From: Clostridiales bacterium
GTDB taxonomy: Bacteria; Bacillota; Clostridia; Oscillospirales; CAG-272
Reading direction: 5' to 3'
Assembly (NCBI GenBank): GCA_012511425.1
Contig: JAAZGC010000102.1
Location: 1 to 9,131 of the forward strand
Length of the DNA stretch: 9,131 bases
Both the position numbers and the translations under genes were made by a program. Positions 1-6,520 of this stretch are shown one piece after another. A model generated the notes under the pieces. It was not told the origin of the DNA. It saw only the letters and a list, made by a program, of their open reading frames with translations, and searched no databases. Numbering within the stretch: position 1 is the first letter of the stretch; every line of letters begins with the position of its first letter.

Positions 1-23
1 AAACACACAAAACAAACGCTGTG

Positions 24-59
24 CGTGACAAGCGATTCCCGCCTGTCACGCCGATTTTT
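24..59 (+). terminator. Terminator-like stem-loop upstream of polC
   Basis: Bases 24-34 (CGTGACAAGCG) pair with 40-50 (CGCCTGTCACG): 11 positions with a single A-C mismatch around a 5-nt loop. The stem is followed three bases later by ATTTTTA (54-60). This is the layout of a Rho-independent terminator, most simply for an unseen gene ending left of the window. The flank on the left is A-rich, so the hairpin could also work in the reverse direction. The T-run does not start directly at the stem, so a leader hairpin or attenuator of polC is possible. The structure covers the first codons of any polC start at GTG 21, which argues against that start. Confidence 0.45.
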
Positions 60-74
60 ACAACAGGCTTTGAT

Positions 75-3000
75 ATGGCAGACAAAAAACAAAACTCCGA
101 TCAGAAAAGGGATTTTTCCTTTTATTTTCCCCGATATGCTCCCGATCACGAGCTGCGGCCGGTGACCGATGCGGCGCAGGATATCCGCATCCGCTGCGAC
201 CGCGAGAAGAAAATAGTCGAGATCACAGCCTCCTTCGGCTGCATTTTTAATAAAGACGAGCTTTATGCCGTCGAAGACGGCATAAAAGAAGCTTACGAGC
301 TTAATATCGTCCGCCTTATGCCGCGCTATCCGGCAGAGCTTTTTTCTCACGGCTATCTGCCGCAGATAATAACCGAGCTTTACAGGATAGGCTCGGTTTC
401 CCGCGGTTTTTTCGACAATTATGATGCATACTGGGACGGCGACACCCTTGAGATCGATGTGTATTGCTGCGGCGGAGGGATCGAGCTGCTCTGCGACGCC
501 CTTACTCCCGAACTGATATCCGGAATAATCCGTTCCGAATTCGGACTTGATTATAAGGTGGAAATACGGCAGAACGAAAACTGGCAGCAAAACAACGACG
601 ATTTCGAACAGTCGATAATCGAACAGGAAAATCAATTTCGCTCCGATGTCTCCGCCGCTATCGCAAGAAATGCCGAACTTGCCGCTGCCGAATCCGAAAA
701 GGCGGTAAAAAAAGAAAACGGCAGGAACGATTTGTCAAACCTTACTGCGGTGAGCACGCTGAACCCGGAGGAGCATATTTATCGGGAGCTTGATAACGGA
801 ATAGTTAAAACAGGATTCCTGACGCTGGACATATCCGGGGCAAAGGCAGTTTTCGGTTCGGAGTTTGATCTTTCGGAGCCGGACCCGATAAGAAGCCTTA
901 CAGAGGCGAAGCGAAATGCCGTTGTTTACGGAGTTGTATTCAACCTGGACTCAAAGCCGCTCCGGCGCAGCGATAAAATCGTCACGACATTCAACATCAC
1001 CGACAAAGATGCCTCGCTCCGAGTAAAGCTGATAGCCGAGCAGGCAAAAACCGACGAGCTTATGAACGCCGTTTCCGACGGCGACGCAGTCGCGATTCGC
1101 GGCTCGGTCAGGAAAGACGACTTCGATAAAGAGCTGATTTTGAATCTTTCCGATGTGATGAAGCTGAAATCGATCGGACGCACCGACGACGCCCCCGAAA
1201 AGCGGGTGGAACTGCATCTTCACACACAGATGTCGGCGATGGATTCGACAATTCCGCCCGATGAAGCCGTCAAGCTCGCGAAAGCCTGGGGACACAAGGC
1301 GGTCGCGATAACCGACCACGGCAATGTTCAGGCGTTTCCGATTGCGATGGAAGCGGCGGAGAAGATAGGCGGGATAAAGGTTATTTACGGCATGGAGGGC
1401 TATTTTGTCGACGATACCGCAAGGGCGGTTTACGGCGAATGCGACAAGCCGCTCGACGATGAATTCGTCATCTTCGACATAGAAACGACGGGGCTTTCCC
1501 CTCTTCATGACAAGATAACCGAAATCGGCGCGGTGCTGATGCAGGACGGCGAAGTCAAAAGCCGATTTTCGACCTTTGTCGATCCGCAGCGCCATATCCC
1601 GGAAAATATCACGGAACTGACAAATATAACCGATGAGATGGTTTCGGGTGCGCCGAAGGACGGAGAAGCGGTCAAATCCTTCCTCGACTGGGCGGGAGGG
1701 CGGCTGCTCATTGCGCACAACGCCAACTTTGACACCAGCTTTATCCGGCGGGTCGCCGACGAAAACGGAATTGAATTCACAAATCCGTATCTTGACACCG
1801 TTGCGCTTTCGAGGTTTATAAACCCAGAGCTTTCTAACCATCGGCTTGAAACCTTGGCGGAATATTTCAATTTGGGCGACTTCGGACACCACCGCGCCGA
1901 CGCGGACGCCGAAATGCTGGGGCTTATCTTCAGCTGGATGTGCGAAAAGCTCCGCCGCGAAGGGGTAACCGATCTCGGCGCGATGCAGCGGGTAATGTCG
2001 GACAAGGCTGACCCGCTGATGCTGCGGGCGCATCATATTATAATTCTTGTTAAAAACCTGACCGGGCTTAAAAACCTGTATAAGCTGGTTTCAAGGTCGT
2101 ATCTCGACTATTTCTACCGCAATCCTCGTATACCGAAGACTTTGCTTGACGAGCACCGCGAGGGGCTGATACTCGGCTCCGCCTGCCAGGCGGGAGAGTT
2201 TTTCTCGGCGCTGATGGATAACCGCTCGGAGAGCGACCTTATCAAAATTGCGAAATATTACGATTACATCGAAGTACAGCCGCTTTCGAACAACCGATTC
2301 CTGATAGCCGAGGGAAAAGCCTCCGGCGACGAAGATCTGATGAAGCTGAACCGCCGGGCGATCGAGATTGCCGACAAGGCGGGTGTCCGGGTTTGCGCCA
2401 CCTGCGACGCGCATTTCCTGAATCCCGAAGACGAGATTTTCCGCAAGATAATGCAGGCCGGCATGCGATTCAGCGACGCCGACGGCGAGTCATCGCTCTA
2501 CCTGCGCACCACCGGCGAAATGCTCCGGGAGTTCTCCTATCTGCCGGAGGATACAGCGCACAAGATAGTCATCGAAAATCCGAATGCCGTTGCGGACGAG
2601 ATCGAAGAAGTCCGGCCGATCCCGAAAGGCACATTTACGCCGAAAGTCGAGGGGGCAAAGGAAGAACTCATACGTCTCTGCAGCGAGAACGCAAGGAAGC
2701 TTTACGGCGATCCGCTACCGGATATTGTCTCGGCGCGGATGGAGCGGGAGCTAAATTCAATTATCGAGCATGGTTTTGCGGCGCTTTACATAATTGCGCA
2801 GAAGCTGGTTGCCCATTCGGAGAGCCTCGGATATCTTGTCGGCTCGCGCGGATCGGTCGGTTCCTCCTTTGTCGCTTCCCTTGCCGGAATATCCGAAGTG
2901 AACCCGCTGCCGCCGCACCGCCGCTGCCCGAAATGCCGGTATTGCGATTTTTCAAACGAAGAAAAAGTCGGCTCCGGATTTGACTTCAAAGACAAAAACT

Positions 3001-4052
3001 GTCCCGTCTGCGGCACAAAGCTTATCGGCGACGGCCATGACATCCCCTTTGAAGTTTTCCTCGGCTTCAAGGGCGACAAGGAGCCGGACATCGACCTGAA
3101 CTTTTCGGGAGATGTTCAGGCGCAGGTGCATAAATACACCGAAGACCTTTTCGGAGCCGAGAACGTCTTCCGCGCCGGGACCATCGGCACCCTCGCCGAC
3201 AAGACCGCCTTCGGATTCGTGATGAAATACCTCGAAGGCAAGGGAATTATGACAAACCGTGCGGAAGTCGACCGCCTTGTCAGCGGCTGCGTCGGCGTCA
3301 AGCGTACGACCGGACAGCATCCGGGCGGAATCGTCGTCATCCCGCGCGAATACGAAGTCACCGACTTCACCCCGGTGCAGCACCCCGCCGACGACGCAAG
3401 CTCCGGAGTCGTGACCACCCACTTCGCCTTCAGCTATCTGCACGAGACCATATTAAAGCTTGACGAGCTCGGGCATGATGTCCCGACCAAATACAAGATG
3501 CTGGAAAAATACACCGGCATTTCGGTGCTCGACACCGCGATGAACGATCCCGATGTATACGCCCTCTTTGAAAGCCCCGCGCCTCTGGGTCTGACATCGA
3601 AGGACATCGGCTGTCCCCTGGGAACTCTGGGACTGCCGGAATTCGGAACAAGATTTGTGCAGCAGGTTCTGGTCGACGCAAAGCCGAGAAACTTCTCCGA
3701 CCTGCTTCAGGTTTCGGGGATTACCCACGGCACCGGCGTCTGGGTCGGCAACGCGCAGGACCTGATCAAGTCGGGAACGACCGACCTTGCCGGCGCGATC
3801 GGAACCCGCGACTCAATTATGCTGACGCTTATCCAAAAATACGGCGTTGAGAACCTAATGGCGTTCAAGATAATGGAGATGGTGCGCAAGAACAAGAAAG
3901 GCGCGCCGATCCCGGCCGATATGGTCGAGGCGATGCAGGAATGCGGGGTTCCGGAATGGTATATCGACTCCTGCCGCAAGATCCGGTACATGTTCCCGAA
4001 AGCCCACGCCGCCGCATATGTCATGTCGGCGATACGCCTCGGATGGTACTAG
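75..4052 (+). CDS. polC: DNA polymerase III PolC, up to an in-frame amber codon
   Basis: Gram-positive replicative DNA polymerase III alpha subunit (PolC type), which carries out processive DNA synthesis and proofreading at the fork. Numbering is from ATG 75, preceded by a weak ACAGG (63-67). A GTG at 21 is also in frame but has no ribosome site and lies at a stem-loop. Domains seen in order: N-terminal domain (about 1-210) ending in a charged Q/E/A-rich linker; OB fold (about 275-375); PHP part 1 with HLH at 381-383 and ITDHGN; inserted DEDDh exonuclease with DIETTG (D468, E470), HNANFD (D553) and HxAxxD (H606, D611); PHP part 2; Cys4 zinc segment (C951, C954, C976, C979); palm with PDIDLNFSG (D1005, D1007) and LKLDELGHD (D1130); fingers including TTGQHPGG. 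The reading stops after 1325 residues at TAG 4050-4052, immediately after the conserved YMFPKAHAAAYV block. Family homology continues in the same frame to 4517, so the full gene is 75-4517 with 1480 positions, close to the roughly 1440 usual for the family. Identity is certain; whether a full-length protein is made is not. Confidence 0.95.
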   Translation: MADKKQNSDQKRDFSFYFPRYAPDHELRPVTDAAQDIRIRCDREKKIVEITASFGCIFNKDELYAVEDGIKEAYELNIVRLMPRYPAELFSHGYLPQIITELYRIGSVSRGFFDNYDAYWDGDTLEIDVYCCGGGIELLCDALTPELISGIIRSEFGLDYKVEIRQNENWQQNNDDFEQSIIEQENQFRSDVSAAIARNAELAAAESEKAVKKENGRNDLSNLTAVSTLNPEEHIYRELDNGIVKTGFLTLDISGAKAVFGSEFDLSEPDPIRSLTEAKRNAVVYGVVFNLDSKPLRRSDKIVTTFNITDKDASLRVKLIAEQAKTDELMNAVSDGDAVAIRGSVRKDDFDKELILNLSDVMKLKSIGRTDDAPEKRVELHLHTQMSAMDSTIPPDEAVKLAKAWGHKAVAITDHGNVQAFPIAMEAAEKIGGIKVIYGMEGYFVDDTARAVYGECDKPLDDEFVIFDIETTGLSPLHDKITEIGAVLMQDGEVKSRFSTFVDPQRHIPENITELTNITDEMVSGAPKDGEAVKSFLDWAGGRLLIAHNANFDTSFIRRVADENGIEFTNPYLDTVALSRFINPELSNHRLETLAEYFNLGDFGHHRADADAEMLGLIFSWMCEKLRREGVTDLGAMQRVMSDKADPLMLRAHHIIILVKNLTGLKNLYKLVSRSYLDYFYRNPRIPKTLLDEHREGLILGSACQAGEFFSALMDNRSESDLIKIAKYYDYIEVQPLSNNRFLIAEGKASGDEDLMKLNRRAIEIADKAGVRVCATCDAHFLNPEDEIFRKIMQAGMRFSDADGESSLYLRTTGEMLREFSYLPEDTAHKIVIENPNAVADEIEEVRPIPKGTFTPKVEGAKEELIRLCSENARKLYGDPLPDIVSARMERELNSIIEHGFAALYIIAQKLVAHSESLGYLVGSRGSVGSSFVASLAGISEVNPLPPHRRCPKCRYCDFSNEEKVGSGFDFKDKNCPVCGTKLIGDGHDIPFEVFLGFKGDKEPDIDLNFSGDVQAQVHKYTEDLFGAENVFRAGTIGTLADKTAFGFVMKYLEGKGIMTNRAEVDRLVSGCVGVKRTTGQHPGGIVVIPREYEVTDFTPVQHPADDASSGVVTTHFAFSYLHETILKLDELGHDVPTKYKMLEKYTGISVLDTAMNDPDVYALFESPAPLGLTSKDIGCPLGTLGLPEFGTRFVQQVLVDAKPRNFSDLLQVSGITHGTGVWVGNAQDLIKSGTTDLAGAIGTRDSIMLTLIQKYGVENLMAFKIMEMVRKNKKGAPIPADMVEAMQECGVPEWYIDSCRKIRYMFPKAHAAAYVMSAIRLGWY
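4050..4052 (+). other. In-frame TAG (amber) codon inside polC
   Basis: The codons read CGC CTC GGA TGG TAC TAG GTC CAC CGT CCG ATG GAG, giving RLGWY, stop, VHRPMEFYAAFLS. From family knowledge, PolC and DnaE normally have a lysine at this point (patterns like AYFKVHHP or WLKAHYP), sometimes another polar residue. The TAG therefore takes the place of one residue with no insertion, deletion or frame change on either side. AAG to TAG and CAG to TAG are both single-base changes. The next base is G, and no stable hairpin was noticed directly downstream. The codon is directly visible. Its meaning (error, nonsense mutation, readthrough or recoding) cannot be decided here. Confidence 0.9.
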
Positions 4053-4064
4053 GTCCACCGTCCG

Positions 4065-4517
4065 ATGGAGTTTTACGCCGCCTTTCTCTCGGCGGCTCCC
4101 GGAGGCTTCGACGGCGAGATCGCCGGACGCGGACGCGGCGCCGTTCAGCGCATGATGGAAGATATCGAGAAGAAAGGCAACACCGCCACCGCGAAGGAAA
4201 ACGAGCTTTATACCACCTTCCAGCTTGTAAATGAAGCGATGGCAAGGGGAATAAAATTCCTGCCGGTCGATCTTTATAAATCGGATGAGCGGTATTTCCT
4301 GCCGGAAAACGGGGCGATACGCATGCCCTTCAACTCGCTGCCCGGGCTCGGCGACGCCGCCGCAAATTCGATAGCCGAAACTGCGAAGGCAAATCCCGAG
4401 CTTTCGAAGGAAGAACTCCGCCAGAAAGCGCAGATATCGAAATCGGTAATGGAGATAATGGAGCGCAACGGCGTCCTTAAGAACATGAGCGAAACGAACC
4501 AGATAACGCTGTTCTGA
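4065..4517 (+). CDS. polC: C-terminal part of PolC, downstream of the amber codon
   Basis: Continuation of polC in the same frame as the upstream part. Homologous residues begin at GTC 4053 (VHRP) and run through EFYAAFLS, a region resembling MEDIEKKGNTATAKENELYTT in PolC, the helix-hairpin-helix stretch FNSLPGLGDAAANSIAETA (1419-1437 of the full protein), and the tail TNQITLF, which matches the family's usual NQLSLF-like end. The downstream coding signal is intact: no further stops, and a normal TGA end at 4515-4517. If read as a separate gene, the first ATG is at 4065, but its only upstream purine match is the AGG at 4051-4053, 11 nt away, so independent initiation is poorly supported. This segment carries the duplex-DNA-binding end of the polymerase and has no known function alone. 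It is best treated as part of one polC gene spanning 75-4517. Confidence 0.85.
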   Translation: MEFYAAFLSAAPGGFDGEIAGRGRGAVQRMMEDIEKKGNTATAKENELYTTFQLVNEAMARGIKFLPVDLYKSDERYFLPENGAIRMPFNSLPGLGDAAANSIAETAKANPELSKEELRQKAQISKSVMEIMERNGVLKNMSETNQITLF

Positions 4518-4537
4518 TAACCGTAATTTTTTGTTAT

Positions 4538-4573
4538 ATTTGCCAACAGCTTGCTTTGCGGGCAAATTTTTTT
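4538..4573 (+). terminator. Rho-independent terminator after polC
   Basis: ATTTGCC (4538-4544) pairs perfectly with GGCAAAT (4561-4567). The right arm merges into seven T residues (4567-4573). Inside the loop, CAG (4547-4549) can pair with TTG (4556-4558) across a small internal loop. It lies 20 nt after the polC TGA and just upstream of the his promoter, so it separates polC from the histidine operon. Confidence 0.75.
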
Positions 4574-4587
4574 GTCGGCTTTCCGAA

Positions 4588-4616
4588 TTGACTTTAGCGT
4601 GATAATATGTTATCAT
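4588..4616 (+). promoter_or_regulatory. Sigma-A type promoter of the his operon
   Basis: The -35 box is TTGACT (4588-4593), five of six to consensus. A 17-nt spacer is followed by the -10 box TATCAT (4611-4616), also five of six, preceded by TG one base upstream (4608-4609), an extended -10. Transcription would start near 4623, leaving a leader of about 35 nt before the hisZ ATG at 4658, with AAAGG (4646-4650) as ribosome site 7 nt upstream. The leader is too short for a T-box or a histidine-rich leader peptide, so control at initiation is the likely mode. Confidence 0.8.
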
Positions 4617-4620
4617 ATTA
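4603..4620. promoter_or_regulatory. Candidate operator: perfect inverted repeat over the -10 box
   Basis: TAATATG TTAT CATATTA is a perfect inverted repeat with 7-bp arms and a 4-nt spacer. It contains the whole -10 box (4611-4616). A second, offset palindrome, TGATAA TATG TTATCA (4600-4615), overlaps it. A dimeric repressor bound here would block RNA polymerase. A TrpR-like (YerC/HisR) repressor has been proposed for his operons in Firmicutes and is one candidate, but the binding protein is not in the window and the assignment is inference. AT-rich promoter DNA can form such palindromes by chance. Confidence 0.5.
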
Positions 4621-4657
4621 GTACGATAAAATCATACGCATAATTAAAGGTCATACT

Positions 4658-5878
4658 ATGTCAAAAAACAACCGCAGCGTGCCGGAAGGCACCCGCGATA
4701 TCATCTTTTCCGAAGCAAAACTCGAACGGGAGATTTCGGAAAGACTTGCCGATGTCTTTGAAGCGGCCGGCTTTTCCGAAATCAGAACCCCGGCGGTCGA
4801 GTATTACGACGTCTTCGACTATCCCGGCCAGGCGATATCTCAGGACGAAATGTATAAGCTGACCGACAGCAGCGGAAATCTCATCGTTATGAGAGCCGAC
4901 AACACCACTCCCGTCGCCCGCATTGCCGCTACGCGGCTTCAGTCGGAGCGGCTGCCGCTCATGATACGCTACTGCCAGAACGTCTGGCGCATCAGCCGCG
5001 GCTATTCCGGCCGCCGCTCGGAGATATTGCAGTCGGGCGCCGAACTTATCGGCGCCGGCGGGATGAAGGGCGATCTTATCTGCCTTTCCCTCGCCCTCGA
5101 CGCGCTCAGATCATTGGGCGCCGAATATAAACTGGAACTCGGCTGCGTCGGCTATTACGACGCTCTGATCCGTTCCCTTCCGCTGACCGACGAGGAAAAG
5201 TCGGAAGTCAGAAGATATGTCGACGCAAAAAATACGGTAAAGCTTGCCGCCATCGGGCGAAAGCTCAGAGGCAGCGACGCTTCAAAGGGCTTTGACCGCA
5301 TTCGCCGTCTTCCGCTTCTTTACGGCGGCGGCGAGGTATTTAAAGAAGCCGAAGCGCTTGCCCATGACAACGAGGATGCGCTCGGCGCTTTAGCTTACCT
5401 GCGCGGGCTTTATGACGCGCTTTGTTCCGCCGGTTTCGGCGACAGGGTGATAATCGATTTAGGCATGGTTCATTCCATTGATTACTACACCGGAACGCTT
5501 TTCGCCGGATATATCGAAGGCGCCGGAGAACCGGTGCTGCGGGGCGGGCGCTACGACAATCTGATAGACAATTTCGGCCGGGAAAACATTCCGGCGATCG
5601 GATTTGCGATAAATGTCAGCCTTGCCGCCGATGCATTGCGCAGCGGCGCAGATGCGGAAACCGCGCCGGACGTTATCATCCATTTCGGAGGCGACGACAT
5701 AAAAGAAGCGCTGAAACAGGCGGACATGCTCCGCCGGGACGGGCTTTGTGCGGCACTTTCCTGCTTTGATACTCCCGCTCAGACACTCGAATACGCCCGG
5801 GAACGCGGCATAAATAACACAATCATCATCGAAAACGGCGACGCAAGAACCGTTGAAGCGGGAAAGGGGGCGGAATAA
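4658..5878 (+). CDS. hisZ: ATP phosphoribosyltransferase regulatory subunit HisZ
   Basis: Paralogue of histidyl-tRNA synthetase that binds short-form HisG, makes it active and gives it histidine feedback sensitivity. The 406 residues show the class II synthetase fold: VPEGTRDI near the N-terminus, MRADNTTPVAR (about 87-97), the motif-2-like RYCQNVWR followed by GRRSEILQSGAELIG, and DYYTG plus RGGRYDNL towards the end. In true HisRS the segment is LVRGLDYYTG with a catalytic arginine. Here it reads MVHSIDYYTG, with His272 at the arginine position, which fits a non-catalytic HisZ. The location directly before short-form hisG supports this strongly. About 70 residues after the catalytic-like core (DVIIHFGGDD to the end) resemble a reduced anticodon-binding-like alpha/beta domain, as in the longer HisZ type. 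First gene of the operon, started by ATG 4658 with a good AAAGG ribosome site. TAA overlaps the hisG ATG by one base (TAATG). Confidence 0.95.
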   Translation: MSKNNRSVPEGTRDIIFSEAKLEREISERLADVFEAAGFSEIRTPAVEYYDVFDYPGQAISQDEMYKLTDSSGNLIVMRADNTTPVARIAATRLQSERLPLMIRYCQNVWRISRGYSGRRSEILQSGAELIGAGGMKGDLICLSLALDALRSLGAEYKLELGCVGYYDALIRSLPLTDEEKSEVRRYVDAKNTVKLAAIGRKLRGSDASKGFDRIRRLPLLYGGGEVFKEAEALAHDNEDALGALAYLRGLYDALCSAGFGDRVIIDLGMVHSIDYYTGTLFAGYIEGAGEPVLRGGRYDNLIDNFGRENIPAIGFAINVSLAADALRSGADAETAPDVIIHFGGDDIKEALKQADMLRRDGLCAALSCFDTPAQTLEYARERGINNTIIIENGDARTVEAGKGAE

Positions 5879-6513
5879 TGATACGGATGGCGCTTACAAA
5901 AGGGCGGATCGAAGAAAAGGCGCTTGAAATGCTCACCGCCTGCGGATACGATCTTTCGTCCCTCGCTCCCGAAAATCGCGGCCGCAAGCTGCTTTTCCGC
6001 GCCGAAAACGCTCCGCTTGAGATAGTTCTGGCAAAGTCCGCCGATGTTATCACCTATGTCAGCCACGGCGTCTGCGACTGCGGCATTGTCGGGGAGGACA
6101 CGATTATGGAGTCGGACGGGCGGTTTTATGAGCTGCTCGACCTGAATTTCGGCCGCTGCCGCTTTGCCCTCGCAGGTCCCGCGGGAAAATATCAGAGCTT
6201 CATTTCCGGCTACGGCCACAAGGTCATCGCGTCGAAATATCCTGCGGTGACGAAAAATTACTTTGAGGGACGCGGATTTGACGTTGAAATCGTAAAGATC
6301 GACGGTTCGGTCGAACTCGCGCCGATTTTGGGGCTTTCCGACGCCATCGTCGATATCGTCGAAACCGGCTCTACCTTAAAAGCGAACGGGCTCGCAGTCT
6401 GGGAGGAAGTCGCCGACGTTTCGGCGCGGCTGATAGCTAACACGGCGTCGGTCAAGATGAAGAAGAACGAGCTCGATTCGCTGATGTCAAAGCTGATGAC
6501 GCAGATAAAGTGA
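5878..6513 (+). CDS. hisG: ATP phosphoribosyltransferase catalytic subunit HisG, short form
   Basis: Catalyses the first committed step of histidine synthesis: ATP plus PRPP to phosphoribosyl-ATP. At 211 residues it is the short form, lacking the C-terminal regulatory domain of the roughly 290-300 residue long form, so it should depend on HisZ encoded just upstream. Recognisable parts are MALTKGRIEEKAL at the N-terminus, ADVITYVSHGVCDCGIVGED, and the PRPP-binding loop DAIVDIVETGSTLKANGL (about 158-175). Start ATG 5878 overlaps the hisZ stop by one base and has a strong AAAGGGGG (5863-5870) 7 nt upstream, inside the end of hisZ, giving translational coupling and matched subunit amounts. Ends with TGA, 7 nt before hisD. 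Confidence 0.97.
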   Translation: MIRMALTKGRIEEKALEMLTACGYDLSSLAPENRGRKLLFRAENAPLEIVLAKSADVITYVSHGVCDCGIVGEDTIMESDGRFYELLDLNFGRCRFALAGPAGKYQSFISGYGHKVIASKYPAVTKNYFEGRGFDVEIVKIDGSVELAPILGLSDAIVDIVETGSTLKANGLAVWEEVADVSARLIANTASVKMKKNELDSLMSKLMTQIK

Positions 6514-6520
6514 GAAGACA

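Noticed and set aside
951..2036. 361-codon minus-strand open frame inside polC
   Set aside because: It lies fully opposite the OB, PHP and exonuclease domains and shows no recognisable protein motif, so it is a shadow of the polC codon pattern.
4050..4052. Pyrrolysine insertion at the polC TAG
   Set aside because: Pyrrolysine is known mainly from methylamine methyltransferases, and nothing here (pylS, pylT or methyltransferase genes) points to it. It is kept only as a check inside the amber-codon finding.
4517..4537. ATAAC/GTTAT hairpin around the first T-run after polC (4527-4532)
   Set aside because: It is only a 5-bp AT-rich stem with the T-run in its loop, so it does not look like a terminator. 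The better structure is just downstream at 4538-4573.
3855..4616. 253-codon open frame on the minus strand across the end of polC and the intergenic region
   Set aside because: It is antisense to clearly conserved polC codons, runs through the terminator and his promoter, and its product has no recognisable motif. Long reverse frames are expected in GC-rich coding DNA.
4518..4657. T-box riboswitch or histidine leader peptide in front of the his operon
   Set aside because: The predicted transcript leader is only about 35 nt. No T-box sequence, antiterminator or run of His codons is present, and the one terminator belongs upstream of the promoter.
4658..5878. Annotation as histidyl-tRNA synthetase
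   Set aside because: The RGLDYYTG arginine is missing, the C-terminal domain is reduced, and the gene is immediately followed by short-form hisG, all of which fit HisZ.
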